Of a DNA stretch of 64,000 bases, positions 10,189-18,326 are shown piece by piece. Each line of letters starts with the position of its first letter. Positions within the stretch are counted from its first letter, which is position 1. Position numbers and translations under genes: made by a program. The stretch spans positions 248,001-312,000 of the forward strand of contig CAVZJU010000011.1 of assembly GCA_963775695.1 (NCBI GenBank), read 5' to 3'. The notes beneath the pieces were generated by a model. It saw only the letters and a program-made list of their open reading frames with translations, was not told where the DNA came from and did not search any database. Source of the DNA: DATBLE01 sp963775695 (GTDB lineage: Bacteria > Actinomycetota > Thermoleophilia > Gaiellales > Gaiellaceae).

Positions 10189-11067
10189 CTACTGCTTCAC
10201 CGCCCCACCGAGTGTCCCGCGCACGAGCGCGCGTTGGGATAGCAGGAAGACGATCGCGACCGGGATGACCGCGAGGAGGGTCGCGAGCGCGAGTTCCGGC
10301 TTGAAGATGTTGACCGACTGGCCGCCGCCGCCGACCGCCGGGTTGAACGACGGCGTCGAGGCGAGCAAGTTCGAGAGGCCGACCGTGATCGGGTACTGAT
10401 TCGAGTCCGCCAGCACGACATACGGCAGGAAGAAGTTGTTCCAGTTGGCGACGAAGCTGAAGAAGAAGACGAGTGCTACCACGGGCTTCGCGAGCGGCAG
10501 CGCGACTCGGCGGAACGTCAGCCACTCGCCGCAGCCGTCGACGCGGGCCGCGTCGAGGAGCTCGGACGGGATCGAGGTCGCGTAATAGATGTAGGCGAGG
10601 TAGATGCCGAAGGGGAAGAACGAGAAGGGGAGGATCACCGAGAAGACACTGCCGATCAGGTGTAGGGCGTTGAGCTCGAGGAAGATCGGCAGGACGAGCG
10701 CCGCCGCCGGCATGATCATCACGACGAGCGTCAGGGTCAAGATCAGCTTCCGACCCGGGAACTTGCCGAGCGCGAGACCGTAGCCCGCAGGGATCGAGAC
10801 CGCGAGGGTGATCGCGGTTGCGCTCAGGGAGTAGATCAGCGTGTTGGCGATCCAGCGCCGGTACAGGTGATCGCTGTACGCGTCCAGGTGCTTCCATGCC
10901 TGCGCCACGTTGTGGAAGCTGCCGAACGAGAACGGGCTGCTCGTGATGAGCGCGTGGTCGCTCTTCGTCGGCGCGAGGACGAGCCACAGGACCGGTGCGA
11001 TGAAGAAGATCGCGAACACCACGAGGATCGCCATTCGGGCACCCAGACCGAGCAGTCGGATGCCCAT
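10189..11067 (-). CDS. Sugar ABC transporter permease (CUT1, MalG type)
   Basis: A 292-residue permease with about six membrane segments; the EAA-loop region reads DAARVDGCGEWLTFRRVALP. The ATG at 11067 shares one base with the stop of the upstream permease (TGATG), which fixes the start, although the frame is open for another 250 codons upstream. It carries an insertion of about 20 residues (NPAVGGGGQSVNIFKP) before the last membrane segments that its paralogue at 6886 lacks. It forms the translocation pore with the 11067-11981 product. Confidence 0.95.
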   Translation of the reverse strand: MGIRLLGLGARMAILVVFAIFFIAPVLWLVLAPTKSDHALITSSPFSFGSFHNVAQAWKHLDAYSDHLYRRWIANTLIYSLSATAITLAVSIPAGYGLALGKFPGRKLILTLTLVVMIMPAAALVLPIFLELNALHLIGSVFSVILPFSFFPFGIYLAYIYYATSIPSELLDAARVDGCGEWLTFRRVALPLAKPVVALVFFFSFVANWNNFFLPYVVLADSNQYPITVGLSNLLASTPSFNPAVGGGGQSVNIFKPELALATLLAVIPVAIVFLLSQRALVRGTLGGAVKQ

Positions 11068-11981
11068 CAGTCCTCCGCCCTGAAGAGGCCGCTGCGGGTG
11101 ACGATCACCACTGCGCCAATGAGCCCGATCACGAGCAGGTCGACGGCGATTGCGGCGGCGGCGTTGAAGTCCGCGTACCGGAAGGCAAGCTGGTAGGCGA
11201 GCTGGTTCGCCGACCACGTGTCGGAAACGAGACCGAAACTGGCATGTTGGACGATCTCGGGCTCGACGAAGAGCTGCGTGCCAGTTGCAAACGAGAGGAT
11301 CAGCATGTAGGCGATCCACTTGCGGATCAGCGGCAGTTTCAGTCGGAACGCGATTGTGAAGGATCCGGCGCCGTCGATCCGAGCCGCCTCCTCGAGGTCG
11401 GGCGGGATCGTGTTCAGCGCCCCGTACATGACGACAATCCAGCCGCCGGCGCCGGTCCAGAACGCGATCATCGCGAAGATGTAGGGCAGATTCCCGGGGG
11501 CGATCGACTGGGCGAAGATGCGCGCCCCGAGTAGGTCGCGCAGCAGGAAGGCGCCTGGGCTGACAGTCGGGTCGAGCATGAAGAGCCAGATCACGACTGC
11601 CGCTGCGCCGGCCAGAGCGCCCGGGATGTAGAAGAGGAAGCGGTATGTCGCCGACACCCGGTTCGCGCGCCCGTGGAGGAGCAGCGCGAGGCCGACGACG
11701 AACACCATCAGCGCGCCGAGCCAAACGATCGTGTACACGAGGATGTGCTTGAACGCTGGGATGAAGCGGAAGTCGTTGTACGTCCGCACGAAGTTGTGGA
11801 AGCCGACCCAACCGCCGCCCGCGTTGGTGAAGGCGAGCTCGAGCGCGTAGATCGTCGGCGCGATGCCGAAGACGATCAGGAACGGCAGGTACGGCAGGAC
11901 GAAGGGAAGGCCGCGCGGGACGTGGAGGCCACGCTTTCGCGTGGCCTCCACGTGCTCCGAAATCGCGGCAGACGAGCTCAA
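11067..11981 (-). CDS. Sugar ABC transporter permease (CUT1, MalF/UgpA type)
   Basis: A 304-residue permease with the MalF-type order: a cytoplasmic N-terminus, a first membrane segment at about residues 28-48 (PYLPFLIVFGIAPTIYALEL), and the EAA loop EEAARIDGAGSFTIAFRLKLP near 210-230. The start is a TTG at 11981, only 4 bases after the binding-protein stop; a GTG at 11951 is an alternative. Codons 10-20 encode one strand of a very stable stem-loop (see 11920-11953). Partner of the 10189-11067 permease. Confidence 0.93.
   Translation of the reverse strand: MSSSAAISEHVEATRKRGLHVPRGLPFVLPYLPFLIVFGIAPTIYALELAFTNAGGGWVGFHNFVRTYNDFRFIPAFKHILVYTIVWLGALMVFVVGLALLLHGRANRVSATYRFLFYIPGALAGAAAVVIWLFMLDPTVSPGAFLLRDLLGARIFAQSIAPGNLPYIFAMIAFWTGAGGWIVVMYGALNTIPPDLEEAARIDGAGSFTIAFRLKLPLIRKWIAYMLILSFATGTQLFVEPEIVQHASFGLVSDTWSANQLAYQLAFRYADFNAAAAIAVDLLVIGLIGAVVIVTRSGLFRAED
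11920..11953 (-). promoter_or_regulatory. 15-bp perfect stem-loop with GAAA tetraloop after the binding-protein gene
   Basis: In the minus-strand transcript ACGTGGAGGCCACGC pairs perfectly with GCGTGGCCTCCACGT around a GAAA loop, a GNRA tetraloop. It begins 32 bases after the stop codon of the solute-binding protein gene and lies inside the start of the permease frame. No U-tract follows, so it is not an intrinsic terminator. It is better placed to stabilise the binding-protein mRNA 3' end and to lower permease expression; that role is inferred. Confidence 0.65.
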
Positions 11982-11985
11982 GTCG

Positions 11986-13302
11986 CTACTTGTTCACGAC
12001 CTTGTACCCGGCCGCCTTCGCGTTGTTCGAGAGCCCCTCGCCGAGTGCCGGCAGCCGGGAGCTCAGCGACTCACCCGCTACGAGATGCGTGACGACAGCT
12101 GTCGACCAGACGGGCTGGTCCTGGTAGGCGACCATGCTCCACCCCTTCCAGACGAGTCCCGCGGCCGCCTTCATCGCCTTGCCGGGCGGAGCCGCGAAGT
12201 AGGGGTCCTTGTTCAGCTTCGCCAGCCAGAAGTTTGCGGCGGGGCCGTACGATGGATACCCCGGCGCAATCGCCTTCGCCGCGTTCGTCGTGGTCACGAA
12301 CTTCACGAAGTCGATCGAGGCCGCCAGGTTCTTCGTGTGCTTCGACACGACCCACGGCCCACCGCCGACCTGCCCGGTCGTGGGCGCCTCGTTGTTCCAG
12401 CGCAGGGGCATCGCGGTCGTGAGCTCGCCGGCCGGGACCTTCAGCGTCCCGTCGAAGATGTCCTTCGCGTACCAGGTCGGTCCGGGCATGAGCAAGATCT
12501 TGTCGCTGGCGCCGCCATACTTCTGGGCGAACGCCGGCGTGAAGATACTCTCGGGCGGGACCACCCCGCTCTTGATCAGCGGATCGAGCAGCCTCGCCAT
12601 GCGGGTGCACTGACCGTTCGCCGAGTTGATCCGAACGGTCTTCGGCGCGACGACCTGCGAGATCGGGCAGCGGTCGGGCCAGAGGTAGAGCCAGTGGCTG
12701 AACGATTCGCCCATGTTGCCGATGATGTAGCCGGGATGGTCCTTGGCGACCTTCGCTCCGAGCGCCGCCCACTGCTGCCACGTCGTCGGGACCGTGTAGC
12801 CGAACTGGGTCATCAGCTTCTTGTTGACGTAGAGCACTTCCTGGGCCAGGTTGTCCTGCAGACAGACGAGGCGACCGGTGACCGTGCACTGCGCCAGTGA
12901 CGGCGCGGGCCAACCCTTGAGGAGCGACGCGGGAAAGACGCCCTTCAGGTTCTGGGCGAAGTCGAACGGTGGCTGTGACATCCACACCGGGTCGTTCGCC
13001 TGCTCGGTGAAGACGACGTCCGGCCAGCCTTTGCCCGTGCGGTTCCACAGCTGGATCTTCGTCTGCATCGTGGTCGCGCCGTTGCCGTCACCGTCGTAGG
13101 TGACGAGGTTCACCTTCACGTTCGGATGCGTCTTGACGTAGAGCTTCGCCACCGGCAGACGAACCGCGTCGACCCAGACGGTGATCGAGCCGGAGGCCTT
13201 CCCGGAGCTCGCTCCGCCGGTTGAGACAGCGACTAGCGCGGCCGTCGTCGCGGCGACCGCGACGAGCGATGCCAGCACGAGCCACCCGCGCTTGACCTTC
13301 AT
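11986..13302 (-). CDS. Sugar ABC transporter solute-binding protein (CUT1 family 1)
   Basis: A 438-residue secreted or lipid-free binding protein. The ATG at 13302 follows a strong ribosome binding site (AAAGGAGT); the frame stays open nine codons further. Residues about 4-35 are a positively charged then hydrophobic signal peptide (VKRGWLVLASLVAVAATTAA). The mature part begins SGSITVWVDAVRLPVAKLYV and has the usual family 1 features (YVNKKLMTQFGY, PTTWQQWAALG, FVKFVTTTNAAKAI). It would capture a sugar outside the membrane and deliver it to the two permeases. It heads the ABC part of an operon that starts with the enolase-superfamily gene at 14406. Confidence 0.93.
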   Translation of the reverse strand: MKVKRGWLVLASLVAVAATTAALVAVSTGGASSGKASGSITVWVDAVRLPVAKLYVKTHPNVKVNLVTYDGDGNGATTMQTKIQLWNRTGKGWPDVVFTEQANDPVWMSQPPFDFAQNLKGVFPASLLKGWPAPSLAQCTVTGRLVCLQDNLAQEVLYVNKKLMTQFGYTVPTTWQQWAALGAKVAKDHPGYIIGNMGESFSHWLYLWPDRCPISQVVAPKTVRINSANGQCTRMARLLDPLIKSGVVPPESIFTPAFAQKYGGASDKILLMPGPTWYAKDIFDGTLKVPAGELTTAMPLRWNNEAPTTGQVGGGPWVVSKHTKNLAASIDFVKFVTTTNAAKAIAPGYPSYGPAANFWLAKLNKDPYFAAPPGKAMKAAAGLVWKGWSMVAYQDQPVWSTAVVTHLVAGESLSSRLPALGEGLSNNAKAAGYKVVNK

Positions 13303-13332
13303 GCCCACTCCTTTCATAGGGTTACTCATCTC

Positions 13333-14406
13333 TCAGGCGTGCGCCCCGGCGCGCGCCTCGTGCACGATGTCCGGAAGCACGATGCCGGGGGTTGTCGGGG
13401 CGTGGACGAGACCGTCCGGCCCGACGCGCGGCTCCCGCTCCACCGGGTTGGACGTCACGAGTGACTCGTAGTAGGTGCAGTTCGGGATCGCCATGCAGAG
13501 GTGCACCGCCGACTCGGTCGGTCCGTGCACCTCGGCACGGAGCCGGAAGGAGTCGGCGAGGTGCGCGATCCGCATCGCGCCCGTGATTCCACCGCGGTGG
13601 TTTGCGCTCGTCCGGACGTAGGTCGCGCAACCCGACGCGATGAAGTCGGCAGTGTTCAGATGGCTCCCGTCGGACGTCTCGCCGACGAGCAGCGGGATGT
13701 CGACACGCTCGGCTAGCCAGCGGTACGCCGTCACGCTGAACTCGCGCATCGGCTCCTCGTACCAGAGGTAGCCGGCCTCGGTGAGGGCGTGGCCCAAGTA
13801 GACGGCGTCCGGCAGGTCGAACGCCGCCGAGCCGTCGTACATCAGGTCGATGTCGGAGCCAACGTGGGCTCGAACCCGCTGGCAGAGGTCGGCGTCGGCC
13901 TTTGCGTCGCCCCAGGCGTGCAGCTTGATCGCCGGGAAGCCGAGCTCGAGGCACTGGTCGATGACGTCGAGGTACTCCTCCGCGGTGGAGAACGTCACCG
14001 TTGATGCGTAAGCGGGAATCGACTCGCGGTATGTCCCGAGTAGGCGGTGCACCGGGACGTCGAGTACCCGCCCCTCGAGATCCCACAGGGCGACGTCGAC
14101 GACGCCGAAGAGCCAGATCGGGAACTCCTCCGTTCGGTCGAGCTCCCACAGCCGGTGCCAGAGCCATTCGCGCCGGTCGGCCCGTTCGCCGACGAATTCC
14201 TGCCGGAGCACACGGTCGACGATGTCGTCGAGCATCGGGCCGCTCCACTCGTGGTACGCCTCGCCGACCGCGCCCTCCTCGGTGGTGATCCGCAGAACGG
14301 CGGTCTCTCGTGCCTGAGCGGAACCGCGGAGACCCCGCCGCCACGAGAACGGCGGGGACACCGCGGGGAGGGAGATCAACTCGACATCGACAGCCGCGAT
14401 CCGCAC
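13333..14406 (-). CDS. Mandelate racemase/muconate lactonizing enzyme-family protein (sugar-acid dehydratase-like)
   Basis: A 357-residue enolase-superfamily enzyme. Visible active-site elements: K-x-H at residues 161-163 (IKLHAWG), metal ligands D191 (MYDGS), E217 (WYEEP) and E243 (GETSDG), and a histidine at 294 (AEVHGP). The KxH rather than KxK motif and the spacing fit the mandelate racemase subgroup, which includes several acid-sugar dehydratases. First gene of the CUT1 sugar operon; the promoter and a palindrome lie directly upstream. It probably dehydrates an aldonate made by the divergent dehydrogenase and lactonase; the substrate is unproven. It is clearly different from the L-fuconate dehydratase at 25341. 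Confidence 0.9.
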   Translation of the reverse strand: MRIAAVDVELISLPAVSPPFSWRRGLRGSAQARETAVLRITTEEGAVGEAYHEWSGPMLDDIVDRVLRQEFVGERADRREWLWHRLWELDRTEEFPIWLFGVVDVALWDLEGRVLDVPVHRLLGTYRESIPAYASTVTFSTAEEYLDVIDQCLELGFPAIKLHAWGDAKADADLCQRVRAHVGSDIDLMYDGSAAFDLPDAVYLGHALTEAGYLWYEEPMREFSVTAYRWLAERVDIPLLVGETSDGSHLNTADFIASGCATYVRTSANHRGGITGAMRIAHLADSFRLRAEVHGPTESAVHLCMAIPNCTYYESLVTSNPVEREPRVGPDGLVHAPTTPGIVLPDIVHEARAGAHA

Positions 14407-14412
14407 TGCGGA

Positions 14413-14444
14413 TGATCATCATACGAATGATCAGCTGTTGTCAA
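14413..14444 (-). promoter_or_regulatory. Candidate promoter and GntR/FCD operator of the CUT1 sugar operon
   Basis: TGATCAT (14413-14419) and ATGATCA (14427-14433) form a perfect inverted repeat with a 7-base spacer. On the minus strand a TTGACA box lies at 14444-14439, overlapping the regulator's stop codon, and a TATGAT box at 14423-14418. The 15-base spacer is short. The palindrome covers the -10 box, as expected for a repressor site, and the GntR/FCD gene next door is the obvious candidate. Confidence 0.55.
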
Positions 14445-15214
14445 GCCTCGATGTGTCGTCTTCTCTTTCTCTCGGCCCACGCGGAGGCGATGTGCGTGGA
14501 GATGCGTTCGCCGGCAAGATCGCCGTCGCGTGCAAGAAGCGCCTCAAAGATCGCCCGGTGGTCAGCGGTCGTTCGTTTGAGCGCAGCGCGTGACGAGCCG
14601 GAGGAGAGGAGTGGCGTAATCCCTCCATGCGCATGGATGGTGCGAACGATGGTGAGCCCCACCTCGTTACCGGAGGCCCCCATCACGATCGCGTGGAACG
14701 CCAGGTCGAAGGCGCGGAAGCGGTCGTAGTCGTCGTAGGCGGTCTCCATCTGCTCCAGGTTGTCGGCGAGCGAGGCGAGCTCGCCCTCGGTCAACCTCGC
14801 GGCGGCGGCCCGCGCCATTTCCTGCTCGAGCACCCGCCGAACGGTGACCAGGTTGTCGAGCAGCGACCTGTCGCTGTCGTACGCGAGAGCGATGCGGATG
14901 ACGAGCGGGTCGAGCATGTTCCAGACCGTGCGCGGCTGGACGGTCGTCCCCCGGCCCTGCTCGACTCGCACCAGGCCGCGCTCCTCGAGCAGCTTCAACC
15001 CCTCGCGGATCACGGTGCGGCTGAAGCCGAACTGCTCGCACAGCGCCGGCTCCGTCGGGAGCACGCTTGCCTCCGGCAACGCGCCGCCGATGATCTGGTG
15101 CGCAAGCTCCTCGAGCACCACTGCCCCGAGGCGAGCAGGCCGCCGCGACCGTGGCCCGTCCAGAACGAGTGAGACGCCGGATGGAGTGCTGACACTGTCC
15201 ATGGCAAACATCAT
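14441..15214 (-). CDS. GntR-family transcriptional regulator, FCD (FadR) subfamily
   Basis: 257 residues from the ATG at 15214 (ATG at 15202 also possible). The N-terminal winged helix is at about residues 29-97 (AHQIIGGALPEASVLPTEPALCEQFGFSR split over two helices, then VIREGLKLLEERGLV). The C-terminal all-helical FCD domain starts at about 110, with the metal-site residues in FDLAFHAIVMGASGN and TADHRAIFEALLARD. FCD regulators bind organic-acid or sugar-acid ligands. It sits between the divergent AKR/lactonase pair and the CUT1 operon, a standard position for a local repressor of both. Confidence 0.95.
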   Translation of the reverse strand: MMFAMDSVSTPSGVSLVLDGPRSRRPARLGAVVLEELAHQIIGGALPEASVLPTEPALCEQFGFSRTVIREGLKLLEERGLVRVEQGRGTTVQPRTVWNMLDPLVIRIALAYDSDRSLLDNLVTVRRVLEQEMARAAAARLTEGELASLADNLEQMETAYDDYDRFRAFDLAFHAIVMGASGNEVGLTIVRTIHAHGGITPLLSSGSSRAALKRTTADHRAIFEALLARDGDLAGERISTHIASAWAERKRRRHIEA

Positions 15215-15219
15215 ATGTT
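15207..15219. promoter_or_regulatory. Palindrome at the GntR start / divergent promoter region
   Basis: AACAT-CAT-ATGTT is a perfect 5-bp inverted repeat overlapping the first codons of the regulator and only 7 bases before the divergent reductase start. Binding here could block both genes. It is short, so chance cannot be excluded. Confidence 0.35.
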
Positions 15220-15225
15220 CTGGTC

Positions 15226-16221
15226 GTGAGCGTCATCCCCCAACGCCGAGTCACGGACGGAAGCCCCGCACTGAGCGAGCTCTCTCTCGGCTGCGCACAG
15301 CTCGGCAACCTGTACCGCGAGGTCAGTGACGCCGATGCGCAGGCGACGGTCGATGCCGCCTGGGAGCTCGGCGTTCGCCACTTCGATACAGCCCCGCACT
15401 ACGGGCTCGGCCTGTCGGAACGGCGCCTCGGCACCGCTCTAGCGTCCCGTCCCCGAGACTCATACGTGATTTCGTCGAAGGTGGGGCGACTGCTCGAGCC
15501 AAACAGGAATCCCGTGGGACTCGACGACGACGGCTACGTCGTGCCCGCCACGCACCGTCGGGTGTGGGACTTCGGCCGCGACGGGATACGCCGCTCCCTC
15601 ACGGAGAGCCTCGAGCGGCTCGGCCTCGACCGGGTCGACATCATCTACCTGCACGACCCGGACAAACACTGGGCGGAGGTGATCGAGACCGGCTACCCGA
15701 CGCTCGCCGAACTGCGCGACCAGGGGGTCGTGAAGGCAATCGGCGCAGGAATGAACCAAGCGTCGATGCTCGCCGACCTCATACGCGAGACGGACGTCGA
15801 CATGGTGATGCTCGCGGGGCGCTACACACTTCTCGAGCAGGACAGCCTCGACGAGCTCCTCCCCCTCTGCGCGAAACGAGGCGTCGGAGTGGTCGCAGCC
15901 GGCGTCTTCAACAGCGGCCTTCTTGCCCACCCGCAGCCTCCGAGCGACGCGAAGTTCAACTACGCGACTGCTCCAGCGGAGCTCCTCGACCGAGCTCGGA
16001 CGATCGCCGCCATCTGCGATCGTCATGGGACGACCTTGCCCGCAGCCGCGATCGCGTTCCCGCTCGCCCACCCCGCGGTAGTCAGCGTCTGCCTGGGCGC
16101 CCGGTCGGCAAAGCAGGTGCAGAGGAACGTCGCCCTCTACGGCGAGCCGATCCCCGCCGACCTCTGGTCGGAATTGAAGGCGACGGGACTCCTCCGAGCG
16201 GGCGCACCGGTGCCTGCGTGA
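15226..16221 (+). CDS. Aldo/keto reductase, D-threo-aldose/L-fucose 1-dehydrogenase type
   Basis: A complete 331-residue aldo/keto reductase: Asp and Tyr in HFDTAPHYGLGLSE, Lys in ISSKVGR and His in IYLHDPDKH. The VPATHRRVWDFGRDGIRRSL region and the overall order resemble the L-fucose (D-threo-aldose) 1-dehydrogenase / pyridoxal dehydrogenase branch, which oxidises free aldoses to aldonolactones with NAD(P). It is divergent from the GntR gene and overlaps the SMP-30 lactonase by GTGA, which supports a dehydrogenase-lactonase pair acting as the first two steps of sugar oxidation. Confidence 0.88.
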   Translation: MSVIPQRRVTDGSPALSELSLGCAQLGNLYREVSDADAQATVDAAWELGVRHFDTAPHYGLGLSERRLGTALASRPRDSYVISSKVGRLLEPNRNPVGLDDDGYVVPATHRRVWDFGRDGIRRSLTESLERLGLDRVDIIYLHDPDKHWAEVIETGYPTLAELRDQGVVKAIGAGMNQASMLADLIRETDVDMVMLAGRYTLLEQDSLDELLPLCAKRGVGVVAAGVFNSGLLAHPQPPSDAKFNYATAPAELLDRARTIAAICDRHGTTLPAAAIAFPLAHPAVVSVCLGARSAKQVQRNVALYGEPIPADLWSELKATGLLRAGAPVPA

Positions 16222-17108
16222 CCCACACATACGAGGTCGAGGTCGCTGTCGAGCAACTCTCGCTCCTGGGAGAAGGGCCAGCCTGGGATTGCAACCACGA
16301 CGCGCTCGTCTGGGTCGACATCCTCAGCGGGGAGGTTCACCTCTGTCCCCCGTCCGGCTCCCCCACGACGTTCGATGTCCACACCCACGTCGGCGCCGCG
16401 CTTCCAGCGGTCGGGAGTGGCTGGCTCCTCGCCGTTCAGGACGGCTTCGCAACGATGTCCGAGGACGGCGATGTCCGACCATTGCTCTCGGTTCACCACG
16501 GCCGCCGGGAGGATCTCCGCTTCAACGATGGCAAAGTTGATCCGGCGGGACGCGCCTGGGCCGGCACGATGGCCTACGCGGAGCGGCCGAGGGAGGGGTG
16601 TCTCTACCGTCTGGATCCCGGACCGGCCGCGACGCCGATGATCGACGGAGTCGGCGTGTCCAACGGCCTCGGATGGAGCCCCGACCGTCGCACGTTCTAT
16701 TACGTCGACTCGCTCGCCATGGCGCTGCGGGCGTTCGACTACGACGAGCGCAAGGCAACAATCCGGAATGAGCGCACGCTCGTGACGTTCCCCTCCGACG
16801 AGGGCTACCTCGACGGGCTGTGCGTCGACGACCACGGCTGCATCTGGGTGGCGATCTGGGACGGTGGCCGCGTCAACCGCTACACGTCCGCGGGCGTGCT
16901 GGACTCGGTGGTCAAAGTGCCTGTCGATCGACCAACGAGCTGCTGCATCGGCCCCGGCGGCGTGCTCTACATCACGAGCGCGCGGCACGGATTGTCTGAC
17001 GAGCAACTCGCGCGGCAGCCGTGGGCCGGAGCCGTCTTCGCCGCCGAAGTCACCACAACCGCTCCACCGGCCACGCTCTGGCAGTCCCTCGACGGTAGAA
17101 ATGTCTGA
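16218..17108 (+). CDS. SMP-30/gluconolactonase/LRE-family lactonase
   Basis: A 296-residue six-bladed beta-propeller. The GTG start at 16218 overlaps the reductase stop, which fixes it. Metal-site residues are visible: Glu in LLGEGPAW, Asn/Asp in RFNDGKVDPAGRAWAGTM, Asn in GVSNGLGWS and Asp in YLDGLCVDDHG. The family hydrolyses aldono-lactones to aldonates using a divalent cation. It is paired with the aldose dehydrogenase and convergent with the kinase gene at 17223. Confidence 0.92.
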   Translation: MTHTYEVEVAVEQLSLLGEGPAWDCNHDALVWVDILSGEVHLCPPSGSPTTFDVHTHVGAALPAVGSGWLLAVQDGFATMSEDGDVRPLLSVHHGRREDLRFNDGKVDPAGRAWAGTMAYAERPREGCLYRLDPGPAATPMIDGVGVSNGLGWSPDRRTFYYVDSLAMALRAFDYDERKATIRNERTLVTFPSDEGYLDGLCVDDHGCIWVAIWDGGRVNRYTSAGVLDSVVKVPVDRPTSCCIGPGGVLYITSARHGLSDEQLARQPWAGAVFAAEVTTTAPPATLWQSLDGRNV

Positions 17109-17222
17109 TTACTCTGCTCGATCTCGCCCTGTTTCGGTCAAGGCTGAAGCGACGAGCCTCCCGGTCTCGACCCCCGAAGAGCTCCCCACAAGGCGACAAA
17201 CCGTTCGCGCGAGATTGAACCG

Positions 17223-18326
17223 TCACCGCTGTACGCGGGCGCTGGCGCCCTTGACGAGGGCCTCCACCTCTTCGAGGCGCGCCTGGGAGGTGTCGCCTGG
17301 CGTCGTCATCACCAGCGCTCCGTGCGCGCAGCCGTATTCGGTTGCAAGGTGCAGGTCGCCGTACTCGAGCAGTCCGTAGATGAGGCCGGAGGCGAAGCTG
17401 TCGCCTCCGCCGACGCGGTCGAGGATCTCGAGTCCGGGCCGCGCAGTCGCCTCGACGAACCCTCCCGTACGCGACCAGGCGATCGCCGACCAGTCGTTGA
17501 CCGTCGCGCTGCGGACCGTTCGCAACGTGGTCGCGACGACTGCAAAGTTCGGGAACTCCGCCGACGCGCGCTCGATCATCGCGCGAAACGAGGACCCATC
17601 GAGCTCGGCAAGGTGCTCGTCGACGCCGTCGACCTCGAGTCCGAGGCAGGCGGTGAAGTCCTCCTCGTTGCCGAGCATGACATCGACGTGCGCCGCCAGC
17701 CGGCGGTTCACCTCGCGGGCGCGCTCCACGCCGCCAATCTCTTTCCACAGGCTCGGCCGGTAGTTCAGGTCGTAGGAGACGACGGCGCCGTGCCGCGACG
17801 CGGCCTCGACCGCCTCCGCGACAACGTCGGGCGTCGTCTCGGAGAGCGCCGCGAAGATGCCGCCCGTGTGGAACCAGCGCACGCCGAGCGTGCCGAACAG
17901 ATGCTCCCAATCGACATCGCCGCGCCGGAGCTGGGATGCCGCCGTATTGCCGCGATCGGAGACGCCGAGCGCACCGCGGACGCCGAACCCGCGCTCGGTG
18001 AAGTTGAGGCCGTTGCGAACCGACCTGCCGCTGCCACCGCCCGGGACCCAGCGAACGAGCGACGCGTCGACGCCGCCCTGGAGCACGAAGTCCTCGAGCA
18101 GCCGGCCGACCTCGTTGTCGGCGAAGGCGGTCACGACCGCGGTGCGGAGGCCGAAGCAGCGGCGCAGTCCGCGCGCCACGTTGTACTCCCCGCCTCCCTC
18201 CCACACCTGGAAGGAGCGCGCGGTGCGGATACGGCCCTCGCCTGGGTCGAGCCGCAGCATGATCTCGCCGAGCGCGACCAGGTCGTACCGGCACTCCTCC
18301 GCCGGCCGGATTTCGAGCGGACTCAT
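17223..18326 (-). CDS. PfkB-family sugar kinase (2-keto-3-deoxygluconate kinase-like)
   Basis: 367 residues from the ATG at 18326, which overlaps the aldolase stop (ATGA). PfkB features: N-terminal LVALGEIMLRLDP, GGGEYNVARGLRRCFG near residue 47, and the C-terminal anion-hole/catalytic motif RVGGGDSFASGL near 305-316. Being coupled to a KDPG-type aldolase argues for a 2-keto-3-deoxy-sugar-acid kinase. Last gene of the ten-gene operon. A plain 6-deoxy acid has no 6-OH to phosphorylate, so it may serve a second substrate. Confidence 0.9.
   Translation of the reverse strand: MSPLEIRPAEECRYDLVALGEIMLRLDPGEGRIRTARSFQVWEGGGEYNVARGLRRCFGLRTAVVTAFADNEVGRLLEDFVLQGGVDASLVRWVPGGGSGRSVRNGLNFTERGFGVRGALGVSDRGNTAASQLRRGDVDWEHLFGTLGVRWFHTGGIFAALSETTPDVVAEAVEAASRHGAVVSYDLNYRPSLWKEIGGVERAREVNRRLAAHVDVMLGNEEDFTACLGLEVDGVDEHLAELDGSSFRAMIERASAEFPNFAVVATTLRTVRSATVNDWSAIAWSRTGGFVEATARPGLEILDRVGGGDSFASGLIYGLLEYGDLHLATEYGCAHGALVMTTPGDTSQARLEEVEALVKGASARVQR

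Noticed and set aside
10187..10987. Upstream extension of the sugar ATPase frame (266 extra codons)
   Set aside because: It lies antiparallel-shifted over the permease gene with arginine-rich, non-conserved sequence; the family start MARVAF at 10186 is clear.
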